Notes under the pieces: model-generated
What the model was told of the DNA's origin: nothing
Seen by the model: only the letters and a program-made list of their open reading frames with translations
Databases searched by the model: none
Shown: positions 28,501-36,159 of the stretch, in pieces
Layout: every line of letters starts with the position of its first letter
How positions within the stretch are numbered: position 1 is the first letter of the stretch
Assembly (NCBI RefSeq): GCF_000317285.1
Contig: NZ_AJLN01000153.1
Location: forward strand, 62,001-126,000
Length of the DNA stretch: 64,000 nt
Reading direction: 5' to 3'
DNA from: Chlorogloeopsis fritschii PCC 6912
GTDB lineage: Bacteria > Cyanobacteriota > Cyanobacteriia > Cyanobacteriales > Nostocaceae
Program-made: the position numbers and the translations under genes

Positions 28501-29498
28501 TCCGTTTTAAAAATACCTACTGGTAAGACAGCAGCGATAGTTTGATAGCGTCGTTCACTCTCTTTTAGGGTAATTTCGGCGCGATCGCAATCGTGTTTTT
28601 GTAATGTTTGTTGTAAGGCTTGTGTTAATTCCTCCACTCGCCTTTCTAGTTTTGCTTGTGCTTGTTTAAGCTGATTGATATTTCGCCCTTCGGCGAGTAG
28701 CATTACCACTTTGCCTGAGTCATCTTTGAGCGCTCTCAAAGAAAAGTCGAAGCTAGCGACGGTATCGTCTGCACCAAGTAGATCAACTTCGTAACGTACA
28801 AATTCACTGTTGACAGCGAACGCGATCGCTGCTTTTAATTGGTTTTGGGTTTTGCTAGAAGTTGCCCACCAACGTGTTTCCCAAAACAAACGCCCGATCA
28901 CTTCTTGTGGCTGCAATCCTCCAAAGTCGAGTGCTGTTTTGTTGGCTTCTAATAAAATTCCCTCTGGTGTTAGCAGCACCATAAATTGAAATGTGCCGTT
29001 GAAAATCCCAAGAAACTTTTTCTCGCTGTTTTGCAGTTCCTCTTCAGTATGTTTGCGTTTAGTAATATCTCGCTGCACAGAAACAAAATGAGTGACTTTG
29101 CCCTCGCAATCTGCGATCGGCAAAATTTTTACCTCTACCCAGTATGTAGAGCCGCTTTTGTGGTGATTGATTAACTCTGCTGTGACTGGTAATTTACTTT
29201 GAAGAGCAACGCGAATTTTGTTGAGTTGAGTGCGATCGGTTAATTTACCCTGTAATAGTCGTGGTGTTTTACCGATCGCTTCAGTGGCGCAATACCCACT
29301 CATCCGAGTAAAAGCTTCGTTAACATAAACTATTTGCGCGTCGAATGGTGCATCTAGCCTGTTAGCTGTTGTAATCACAATGGCATCGTTAGCATGAACA
29401 ACTGCTGACTCTAACAAACGCAGTTGTTCTTCTATATCTGCTGCTACTAATTGCGAGTTGCTTAACTCATGGCAGCCTAAATCGGTAGTAAGTGTCAC
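25593..29498 (-). CDS. Multi-PAS sensor histidine kinase (about eight PAS domains)
   Basis: 1301 residues. About eight PAS/PAC units are recognisable by their openings, such as LLESAVVHANDAIVITTANR, NSEKKFLGIFNGTFQFM, SERRYQTIAAVLPVGIFKTD, SEERFRNLIETSSDLIWEVD, LQAILDNSPAIIYVMD, FRKAIESSSDAIGLID, LRDRVIAASTNGIAIADVR and ARLQYLLSSTPAIIYT. PAC-type phrases (DITDRKRAEE and similar) follow each one. The HisKA domain has the phospho-acceptor His1087 in TMTSHEFRTPLS. The HATPase domain has NLLLNAKKYSP (N box), IQDRGIGIPP (G1) and GTGLGLAIVKK (G2). No transmembrane segments or C-terminal receiver, so it is cytoplasmic. Probably signals to the REC-EAL protein downstream. Confidence 0.93.
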   Translation of the reverse strand: MTLTTDLGCHELSNSQLVAADIEEQLRLLESAVVHANDAIVITTANRLDAPFDAQIVYVNEAFTRMSGYCATEAIGKTPRLLQGKLTDRTQLNKIRVALQSKLPVTAELINHHKSGSTYWVEVKILPIADCEGKVTHFVSVQRDITKRKHTEEELQNSEKKFLGIFNGTFQFMVLLTPEGILLEANKTALDFGGLQPQEVIGRLFWETRWWATSSKTQNQLKAAIAFAVNSEFVRYEVDLLGADDTVASFDFSLRALKDDSGKVVMLLAEGRNINQLKQAQAKLERRVEELTQALQQTLQKHDCDRAEITLKESERRYQTIAAVLPVGIFKTDAFGNCLYVNKRWCEITGLTPEEAMNHGWERALHPDDRERIVQDWYQAAVHNLPFSCEYRFQRPDGSISWVVGQSVAEQTDTGEVIAYIGTITDISDRKHTEAALKQSEERFRNLIETSSDLIWEVDENAAYTYVSPKVSDILGYQPEEILGKVPLELMPPYKRDSIAELFFEIVSKQKPFECLENINIHKHGYPVVLETNGVPIFDREGNFRGYRGISRDVTERNQAQAALQETQQQLQAILDNSPAIIYVMDNQNRFLLVNRQYEQLFHTTKAEIVGKSLYDVFPGEVASKFAANNHHVFTSGEYLEVEEVAPQTDGEHIYLSVKFPLKDINGVPYAICGISTDITDRKRAEESLVSFRKAIESSSDAIGLIDIDGEEIYVNPAFVELFEYTLAELQAAGGILALYPHQAECQKIFAAVNSDRSWRGEVKMKTCRGRILDIYLRADAIKDATGKIIGTVSIHTDITERKQAEASLRLRDRVIAASTNGIAIADVRLPQLPIIYVNSAFENITGYSIEEIIGQSSCLIQSANLNQIAAQEINTAIKQAKNCTVVLRSSRKDSSLFWNELSIFPVFDADGTYTHYVSIQNDITNRKQAEAALLLSQARLQYLLSSTPAIIYTCKPDGDYGITFISDNITAMMGYKAWEFIEDSSFWINHIHPDDVTRVLSEVSKIFDQGENSYEYRFLHKDGSYRWVYDQAKLVLWDDAGNPIEIVGYRADITKHKQLEKELRTALEKEKELNELKSRFITMTSHEFRTPLSTILSSSELLEHYRHKWTEEKLLLHIHRIQTAVKHMTDMLNDVLVIGKVDVGKLEFRPVPLDLVQYCRNLLEELQVDIAPQCAIALNCDYEFIPCCMDEKLLGYILRNLLLNAKKYSPNNSTIKFALTCQEGQAVFEIQDRGIGIPPGDLPHLFESFHRAANVGNIQGTGLGLAIVKKCVDIHKGEIKVISELEVGTTFIVALPLKNV

Positions 29499-29733
29499 TT
29501 TGCCTACCTCCCATTACTCAAATCAGCTAAGAAAAACTTTCTTGCTTGAAAATCACTTAGCGTAATTATTTATACTTCTAATTTTATTTAATTGCAATTA
29601 GTAGTAGAGGCAATATAACGGTTTAGCAATATCCGTAATAAATTTTTAATATCTTCAAACATCGTTTTGCTTCAGTAATATTACTGTTATGGATGTAGAT
29701 TATTAAGTAGTTAAGTAGAAAACCAAATTATTA

Positions 29734-29765
29734 GATCCCCGACTTCTCGACAGAAGCCGGGGATC
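29734..29765. repeat. Hairpin GATCCCCGACTTCT / AGAAGCCGGGGATC
   Basis: Near-perfect 14-base arms with a short loop, in the 314-bp spacer between the exporter (stop side) and the kinase (start side). It is followed at about 29785-29812 by heptamer-like CCCCAGTCACTAATCCCCAAT repeats. It may terminate the exporter transcript (minus strand), and is one of five related hairpins in the window. The rest of 29499-29812 is AT-rich with no gene. Confidence 0.55.
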
Positions 29766-29812
29766 TGGGAGAGGTTTGAACCCGATCCCCAGTCACTAAT
29801 CCCCAATACCCT

Positions 29813-32683
29813 TTACAGATAATCTTCCAATTGTCGGGCAACCAATCGAGCAAACAAACCTTCTTGAGCCATCAGTTGAGAGAAATTTCCCACTTGTACC
29901 ACACAACCAGCATCAATAACATAGATGCGATCGGCATTACGAATAGTACTGAGGCGATGGGCGATCGCGATTCGCGTTACTTTGAGCCGCTCCAAACTTT
30001 CAGTTACAATTGCTTGGGTGCGATTATCCAAAGCGCTGGTTGCCTCATCCATGAGGACAACTCTCGGTTGACAGACAAGGGCACGCGCAATCAATAAGCG
30101 CTGTCGTTGCCCACCAGAAAGATTACTTCCTCCCTCACTAATCACAGTGTGCATACCCATTGGCATTTGCTCAATGTCTTCTGCCAAACCTGCCATCCGG
30201 GCTGCTTCCCAGGCTTGCTCTAGCGTTACCAATGCTCCAGCGGTGATGTTCTCAAAGATTGAGCCTGAACCAATCTTGCCATTTTGCAGTACTACCCCCA
30301 AGGATCTGCGTAAAGCCTGAAGATCCAATTTAACTAAGTCTTTACCATCGTAAAATATACTTCCTGCTGTGGTCGTTTCAAACCCCAACAACAATCGAAA
30401 TATTGTTGATTTCCCACTTCCGGAAGGCCCGACTATAGCGATAAATTCTCCAGGATCTGCATATAGACTGACATCTTTGAGGACTAAAGGCCCATCTTCA
30501 GAATAACGAAAGCTGACACGATCTAAGACAATGCGGCCGATTAATTGTCCGGGGTTTTCCTTGCGATTGCTAGTTTCTAGAGGAGTTCGTAAAATTGGTT
30601 GTGTTCGTTCCCACACAGGAACAATACCCCAAATGTCTGTAATGGTATTACTGAGATCAGTGACTCCTTTGATAAAAATACTTAAAGCATAGTTAAAAGC
30701 AATAAATGTGCCAAGTGTCAGACTCGACTGTCTGTTTACCATCGCAAAACCAAACAAGAGAATTGAACTCACCAGTGGTAGTGCTTCGTTAAAAACAGAA
30801 ACATAGTCGTTAATCTCTTGCCCACTCGCCTTGAGCCTGATTCTTTGGCTGTACTTTTTCGCCCAAGCTGCAAATGCTCTTTCTTCCGCCATTGCTACCC
30901 GCAGTTTAGCCACGCCGTTAATCAGTTGAATCGTAAGCCCATAAATTGCGCCGTCTATTTCCTGTAACTGTCGTGATTTCTTGACTAACAAAAAGCTAGA
31001 AATACTGGTGATGAAGCTGGCTAGCAACCCTAAACCTACCCCTATCAAAGCAAGTTGCCAACTGTAAACAAACATCAGCACCAAGTTGAGTAAAGCAAAC
31101 ACCCCACTTAATAAAGTACGTTGAGTAGCACCGCTGAGTTTTTGCTGAATCCGACTCACAGACATGACACGATTGACTAAATCTCCAGACGCATACTGAC
31201 GAAAAAACGCTGGACTTAATTTGAGCACCCGATCCCAAATAGCAGGTTGCAAGGCGTTATCGCTCAGGCTTTCAACTCTAAGAGTAATAATACTTTGAGC
31301 AATTCCAAATACTAACTGGGCAAAAGCCACTACCAACAGCACCAACCCAATCTGCCACACCAAGGTGCGATCGCTCTCAGGAATAGCGTAATTTACTAAA
31401 ATCGCTGTTGCCTGTGGTGCAATCATTCCCAGCAAGGTGCCACTAATTCCTAACAGAAAAATACTAATAATGTCTTTTTTGCTACCTCTAGTTGCAAACA
31501 GCAGTACCTCAACAGCATTATTTACAACCTGGGGTAAAGGTCGATAAAGAACGTAAGCTTGCTGTGACAGTGTCTTAGCCACAGCTTTGTTCAAGGGTAT
31601 ACGAGTTTGTGTTACCGAGTCAAATAGTATATAACCCTTAGCGCCAACAGGCAGCAGAGCGACTGGACGTTTTTCCCACTCAGTAAAAGCCAGTAGAGGG
31701 CCATGTTCTTTATGCCACCAATTATCTGCTAAAGTTACACGCCGAATACGTATTTGTGATGCTCTGGCAATAGCAGCGACAGGATCTTTCGCACTTTCAA
31801 GATCTTCTACAATTGGAGGATGAATTACAATCCCTAAAAACCGTCCAATTGCTCCCATTGCCACCAAAAGAGCTGGCCCTTCCTGAAAAAATACAGCTTC
31901 TTGCTGGGGTTGTAATACAGCCGCGAGTTCTCCCAGCGCTCTTGCTACTACTTGGCGATTGCGTTGTTCTCGTTCCTGAAATCTAAGATATTCTGCTTCT
32001 GCCTGTTGATTGATTAACAAATTGAAGTAGTCAAAGAAATAAGTATGTAAACACGCTAAACCTGCTTGCAGTTGTGCCTGTTCTAATTCTGCACCTGCTA
32101 GGATGACTCCTTTAGCCAAATTTTCTGCCTCCAACCACATACCTGTTGTGAGTGGAAAAGCTGGCGAGGTTGAATTCAAAGTTAAGTCATCAATTCCCAG
32201 CCAGCGAACACTACCTTGTTGTAATTTCACCCAAAAAACTTTTTTTTGGCATAGTTGTAGTGTCTCATCAGTTGATAACGAAAAATTGCCCTCAAAATCT
32301 CTGGGGAGGAGATTTAATGGCATCGTTAGTTTGGTTTGCTGCTGGTTAAGAACTCGATCTAGGTTATATAGCCAATTTTCTAATAGCGCAGTTGCTTCCG
32401 GTTTACCTGCTGCAATTTGCTCGACTAACTCACTCATCGGCAGTTGAGATAATTGTGTCGGTTCTACTGCTACCGCCACAAATGCCCATTGTTGGATTGC
32501 GATCGCTTCCGGTGCTAATGCTGCACCAAATAAAGCTTCACCTGCACTAACACTAAACAAATAACGGCGCTGACTCTGGGCTGAACCATCCTTGACTTTA
32601 GTTGCAAACAACGCCAGCCTTCCAGATTCTACTATCCACACAGTTTCTGGATCGTGCAGTAGCACTGATTCATTGATCTTCAT
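29813..32683 (-). CDS. NHLM-type bacteriocin exporter ABC protein (permease-ATPase, NHLM2-like)
   Basis: About 956 residues from the ATG at 32683 (a TTG six codons upstream is less likely). The first 400 residues are a regulatory region beginning with a cyclic-nucleotide-binding-like fold (VWIVESGRLALFATKV, LFSVSAGEALFG). There is no C39 peptidase. A six-helix ABC transmembrane domain follows (GISGTLLGMIAPQATAILV onward). The ATPase has Walker A GPSGSGKST, signature LSGGQRQR, Walker B VVLMDEATSALD and the switch IAHRL. This layout matches the NHLM system subunit that works beside a peptidase-containing ABC protein and an HlyD adaptor. Neither is adjacent, and no NHLP or Nif11 leader peptide gene was found next to it. 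Confidence 0.85.
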   Translation of the reverse strand: MKINESVLLHDPETVWIVESGRLALFATKVKDGSAQSQRRYLFSVSAGEALFGAALAPEAIAIQQWAFVAVAVEPTQLSQLPMSELVEQIAAGKPEATALLENWLYNLDRVLNQQQTKLTMPLNLLPRDFEGNFSLSTDETLQLCQKKVFWVKLQQGSVRWLGIDDLTLNSTSPAFPLTTGMWLEAENLAKGVILAGAELEQAQLQAGLACLHTYFFDYFNLLINQQAEAEYLRFQEREQRNRQVVARALGELAAVLQPQQEAVFFQEGPALLVAMGAIGRFLGIVIHPPIVEDLESAKDPVAAIARASQIRIRRVTLADNWWHKEHGPLLAFTEWEKRPVALLPVGAKGYILFDSVTQTRIPLNKAVAKTLSQQAYVLYRPLPQVVNNAVEVLLFATRGSKKDIISIFLLGISGTLLGMIAPQATAILVNYAIPESDRTLVWQIGLVLLVVAFAQLVFGIAQSIITLRVESLSDNALQPAIWDRVLKLSPAFFRQYASGDLVNRVMSVSRIQQKLSGATQRTLLSGVFALLNLVLMFVYSWQLALIGVGLGLLASFITSISSFLLVKKSRQLQEIDGAIYGLTIQLINGVAKLRVAMAEERAFAAWAKKYSQRIRLKASGQEINDYVSVFNEALPLVSSILLFGFAMVNRQSSLTLGTFIAFNYALSIFIKGVTDLSNTITDIWGIVPVWERTQPILRTPLETSNRKENPGQLIGRIVLDRVSFRYSEDGPLVLKDVSLYADPGEFIAIVGPSGSGKSTIFRLLLGFETTTAGSIFYDGKDLVKLDLQALRRSLGVVLQNGKIGSGSIFENITAGALVTLEQAWEAARMAGLAEDIEQMPMGMHTVISEGGSNLSGGQRQRLLIARALVCQPRVVLMDEATSALDNRTQAIVTESLERLKVTRIAIAHRLSTIRNADRIYVIDAGCVVQVGNFSQLMAQEGLFARLVARQLEDYL

Positions 32684-32929
32684 CAGTGTAGTCCAACACA
32701 ACTACGCACCTGAGTGTACAACATCAAGTGCTTATTGTTGAGATGATATGCAATTATGCAAATACATCCTAATTTGTCGTCAGAACAAGGAGAATTACTT
32801 AGAGCGATCGCCTGCGATCGCAACAACTGCAAATTGAATAATCGGAACTTTATTAACATTCTACATTTCTGCTTTCAACCCTGTTCCCTGCTATATAATA
32901 CCGATGTACTCCTTAGCCCTCAATTAATC

Positions 32930-33556
32930 ATGGTCAAAACAATCCAAGCGTGGGATATCAGTCTTTACGAACTGGAGGAAAATTTTGGGTTGGAGTTAGT
33001 TAACAATACTGATTTTTTTCCAGAATGGACAGAAAATTTACCGTTACTAACGGATATTGAAAAATCATCTTTAGAACGAGTAAAAAACAATTATTTAAAT
33101 TTAACTAAACGCCGTTCTATGTCAGAAGAAGTAGTGAAGATGGTAGTGCTGTCTCCACTGCTTGATTTAGCTGGTTTTTATCAACATACTTTCGAGATTG
33201 AAACAGAAACTTCCACTGAAATTTCGGCTGTAGATGAAAGCGTTATCGTTAAAGGTAGTATTGATGTTTTAGTGATAAATAAAAGACTATGGATACTTGT
33301 TATTGAATCTAAAAGTACTAAATTTGATGTGATATCTGCACTGCCTCAAGCACTTTCTTATATGCTCGATACTCCCAATATTGAACAGCCAACATTTGGG
33401 TTGCTTGTCAATGGTAGAGAGTTTGTTTTTGTCAAGTTAGTTCAGGTACAAAAGCCAAAATATGCTCGTTCAGATGCTTTATCAATAGAAAAAACAAATG
33501 AACTTCAACAGGTTTTAAGTATATTAAAAAGATTTAGTGAATTAATTTTACTGTAG
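32930..33556 (+). CDS. Orphan type I restriction HsdR-like nuclease-domain protein
   Basis: 208 residues from the ATG at 32930; an upstream in-frame ATG at 32756 would add 58 poorly coding residues. The core region has GSIDVLVINKRLWILVIESK, an Asp followed by E-S-K, which fits the PD-(D/E)xK nuclease layout in the N-terminal domain of type I restriction subunit R. Flanking segments MSEEVVKMVVLSPLLDLAGF and PQALSYMLDTP are also typical. It lacks helicase domains, and no HsdM or HsdS gene is nearby, so it is a stand-alone protein. Common in cyanobacteria; function unproven. Confidence 0.72.
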   Translation: MVKTIQAWDISLYELEENFGLELVNNTDFFPEWTENLPLLTDIEKSSLERVKNNYLNLTKRRSMSEEVVKMVVLSPLLDLAGFYQHTFEIETETSTEISAVDESVIVKGSIDVLVINKRLWILVIESKSTKFDVISALPQALSYMLDTPNIEQPTFGLLVNGREFVFVKLVQVQKPKYARSDALSIEKTNELQQVLSILKRFSELILL

Positions 33557-33635
33557 TATTCCTGACGAATTATTCCGAGAATGGCAAGAAAATTTACCAG
33601 GGATTACAGAGTGATTAGTTAGTAGAATATGTCAT

Positions 33636-34487
33636 TTAAATCACAACGGTACTTTTACGGCTTTTTAAGTACGGAATGGTGACAACCCCGCTAATTAGCA
33701 AATAGAGCAGGATGGCAGCGAGGGCAAGCTTTTGCTCTGGAAAGTTAGTATGGGCGATCGCAATCGCAACGCCAGGGTGTCGAGTAGCGGTAGATAGTGC
33801 TAGAACTGTGCGGTGATGGGGATTTGGCCCACCCAGCAAATGACCTGCTGCTAGCCCAATAAGGACAAAAACTACAATCACAATGATCGTTCCATTGCCA
33901 ATCAGAGAGGCGATCGCGGATCTTGCAGTGAACAAGATGGGCAAAAGACTGACAAGCATCAGTACAGATGCTACCACAGATATGGGCTTGGCAATCCGTT
34001 GGGCAAATGCAGGTAACAGATATCGAACTGTGATACCGATCGCCAGCCACACCAAAACGGTAGATAGAACAATCTGAGCAACGACGACGGGCGGAATTTT
34101 GTCGGTTCTGCCGAAGGCTCTATCGAGTAGCTTAATCATGAGGGGAGCAAACACGATCGCCAGCAGCGACATCGCCACCAGTAATCCAAACGTGTAGTCC
34201 TCTTCTCCGCCTGCCTTGAGTTGCTTCTTCGGTAAGATGGGCGGGATTGGAGACAACGATAGCGCGATCAGAGCGATTTCTACAGCCGGATACAGATTGA
34301 AGGCAGCTACAATTGCCCCCACTACCAGTGGCATAATGATGTACATGGAGAGGAGCGATCGCACAAGTTGTCTGGGATGGCGAAACAAATAGGTTATATC
34401 TTTGAGTCTTGCCCCCAGCCCAAGCGCGAAAACAGCGAGTACGATACTCACCTTCAGCGCTAGCAAAATTAATTGTGTTAGATTCAT
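33636..34487 (-). CDS. BASS-type (bile acid:sodium symporter family) transporter
   Basis: 283 residues from the ATG at 34487; an 18-codon GTG-started extension (to 34541) is possible but unlikely. Eight to ten hydrophobic helices. SLSPIPPILPKKQLKAGGEE and the later LALSTATRHPGVAIAIAHTN correspond to the two conserved crossover regions of sodium-dependent anion symporters, with the A-T-R-H-P motif characteristic of the branch. Substrate (organic anion, arsenite-like or other) cannot be assigned. The fragment gene at 34567 lies upstream on the same strand. Confidence 0.82.
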   Translation of the reverse strand: MNLTQLILLALKVSIVLAVFALGLGARLKDITYLFRHPRQLVRSLLSMYIIMPLVVGAIVAAFNLYPAVEIALIALSLSPIPPILPKKQLKAGGEEDYTFGLLVAMSLLAIVFAPLMIKLLDRAFGRTDKIPPVVVAQIVLSTVLVWLAIGITVRYLLPAFAQRIAKPISVVASVLMLVSLLPILFTARSAIASLIGNGTIIVIVVFVLIGLAAGHLLGGPNPHHRTVLALSTATRHPGVAIAIAHTNFPEQKLALAAILLYLLISGVVTIPYLKSRKSTVVI

Positions 34488-34566
34488 GGCGTTAAATTGG
34501 GGCTTTATGGATGCGGGTATAGAGTTCGCGCTTGTCGGCACAAAAGTGAAGCGATCGCCTTACTCC

Positions 34567-34791
34567 CTAACTGCCAAATAGTATTTTCTTTGCCAAATCG
34601 AAGATTTGCTCCAAAGGAATAGTAATAAAGAATAGGGGTAACAAAGGTGCGAAAATAGTGCTTCCTAGTCCAATCACTGCACTCAAACTAAATGGCACGA
34701 TTCTCATTTTTTTGATTGCCTCAAAGCTGGCACCCAAATCGGCAAGAGATGATATATCGGGGCTTCCTAAAGGAGATTCTTCTTTTTCCAT
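34567..34791 (-). pseudogene. C-terminal fragment of a larger membrane protein
   Basis: 74 residues. SPLGSPDISSLADLGASFEA, followed by KKMRIVPFSL and a paired hydrophobic end, resembles the extreme C-terminus of a widespread bacterial integral membrane protein of roughly 380 residues (L-G-x-x-D-I-x-S-L-A-D-L, then R-x-V-P-F). The upstream DNA (34792-34867) is not coding in any frame that would continue it and runs straight into the Coq4-like gene. It therefore looks truncated at the 5-prime side. It might still be translated from its ATG. Family recall is from memory. Confidence 0.55.
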
Positions 34792-34867
34792 AGCCTAGAA
34801 TCAAAAGAGCGATCGCAAGTATGAATCAAATCGGCTCGGCTTTCTCAACGAGAATTTTACACTTGCT

Positions 34868-35632
34868 TTATGCCTCTAATGCAGCCTTGATTTTGGGATT
34901 AGTATACCAACTGTAAGGGCCTTCCATCACGGGCTTAACATTTAACTCCTGTCGCCACTCCTCTAAAGGACGTTCAAAGCCTTCTTCCCACTTTATGGGA
35001 AATAAAGGTTTTGCTGCTTGCGCTATTTCAATACCATCAGAAATTAATCGGAATTTATACCCCAGTGTTGTATTTAAATCAGTTACCTCCATGTTTTCGT
35101 CATAAAGTTTGTCACTTGTAAAAAAGCCTAGTAACAAAGAGACGAGATCCAAAAACAGAAAAGCAGGATAGCGGATCTGTCCTACAAAGACTGAAATGAC
35201 ACCTAATTCTCCTAAAGTATCCAGCGAATATCCAGTCATGACATGATGAATATCGTGAGTTTTAAAAACCCTAAAGTTAATATAGGCTCCGTCTGTTTCA
35301 AAACGAGTAGGAACAGTTAGATTAAACGGCTCATAGCCGATTGCTGATAAAACTCTGGCATAAGTCCATCCCAAAGAGCCTTTCGGCATTGCCAACAGAG
35401 TCTTCAAATCATGGGGTGGGCCAACATATCGTTCCTCTAACATTTTCGCTGAAGCGGGGTCTTTTTGAATAGCTTGAGTACATAGTTGCATCTGAAGCCC
35501 AGTACTCAGTTTGTCACCTAATTGAAAAACATTTTTAGGATCTTTCCCCGCACCACCAGCTAAATCAACTAACTCCAAAAACTTATTTAAATTTTCAGGG
35601 GATGCTAAACTATTGATATACCTATAGCTCAT
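34868..35632 (-). CDS. Coq4-like protein
   Basis: 254 residues. The metal-binding signature of Coq4 is intact: His126, Asp127 and His130 in THDIHHVMTGYSLDTLGEL, with Glu142 eleven residues later (HDxxHx11E). LLAMPKGSLGWTYARVL and the C-terminal hydrophobic helix near 150-170 also match. In eukaryotes Coq4 acts in ubiquinone biosynthesis at the membrane. Cyanobacteria make plastoquinone rather than ubiquinone, so the substrate here is unclear. Monocistronic, with a 527-bp upstream spacer. Confidence 0.85.
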   Translation of the reverse strand: MSYRYINSLASPENLNKFLELVDLAGGAGKDPKNVFQLGDKLSTGLQMQLCTQAIQKDPASAKMLEERYVGPPHDLKTLLAMPKGSLGWTYARVLSAIGYEPFNLTVPTRFETDGAYINFRVFKTHDIHHVMTGYSLDTLGELGVISVFVGQIRYPAFLFLDLVSLLLGFFTSDKLYDENMEVTDLNTTLGYKFRLISDGIEIAQAAKPLFPIKWEEGFERPLEEWRQELNVKPVMEGPYSWYTNPKIKAALEA

Positions 35633-36045
35633 TGCTTGTGTCCTGTATGTAATTGTTTACAAGAGTTTAGGTTTTGCTCACTTCCTAAACGATGGTGTTG
35701 TAATTTTTTTGAGCAATCAAGATAGGATACATACTCAACTAAGAATATTGCTTAAAGCAATACTCCATCTAAGAAAGTAGTGCAACTAAATAAGAAATTT
35801 ATGAGAAACTTGTCTCCTTCTAAGTCTTATCTGTTCTTATAAACTTCTTACTTTTGTTTTCTCTTTTCAAATAAACTTCCTCTGACAAGGGAGAAGTGAT
35901 GGATATTTGAAAAAGATATTTTTCCATATAAATTTCTTTTAAAAAACCCGTTATAAAAATATTGATAAATTAATTTTTTGATACATAATTGGGTTTGACT
36001 ACTGATAGATACGCTGCACCCTTCGAGGCTCTAGTTCTCGTTTAT

Positions 36046-36091
36046 CGTTACCAGGTTCAACCTGGTAACGAAAGTTTCGAGGCTTTGCCTC
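36046..36091. repeat. Two adjacent palindromes in the 35633-36159 spacer
   Basis: A perfect 25-bp palindrome (36046-36070, arms CGTTACCAGGTT and AACCTGGTAACG around one C) is followed by GAGGC-TTT-GCCTC (36079-36091). They lie just past the 3-prime end of the MetK-like gene and could act as its terminator, but look more like dispersed repeat DNA. The remainder of the 527-bp spacer is AT-rich with no gene seen. Confidence 0.5.
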
Positions 36092-36159
36092 CAAGCTGTT
36101 GGCTCTGGTGAGATATTGTACTGCGGAGCTAGTGCGCCCTTCAATGATGGGTATCTCAC

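Noticed and set aside
29775-29800. GGTTTGAACCCGATCCC resembling a tRNA T-arm
   Set aside because: No acceptor, D or anticodon arms around it; part of a repeat.
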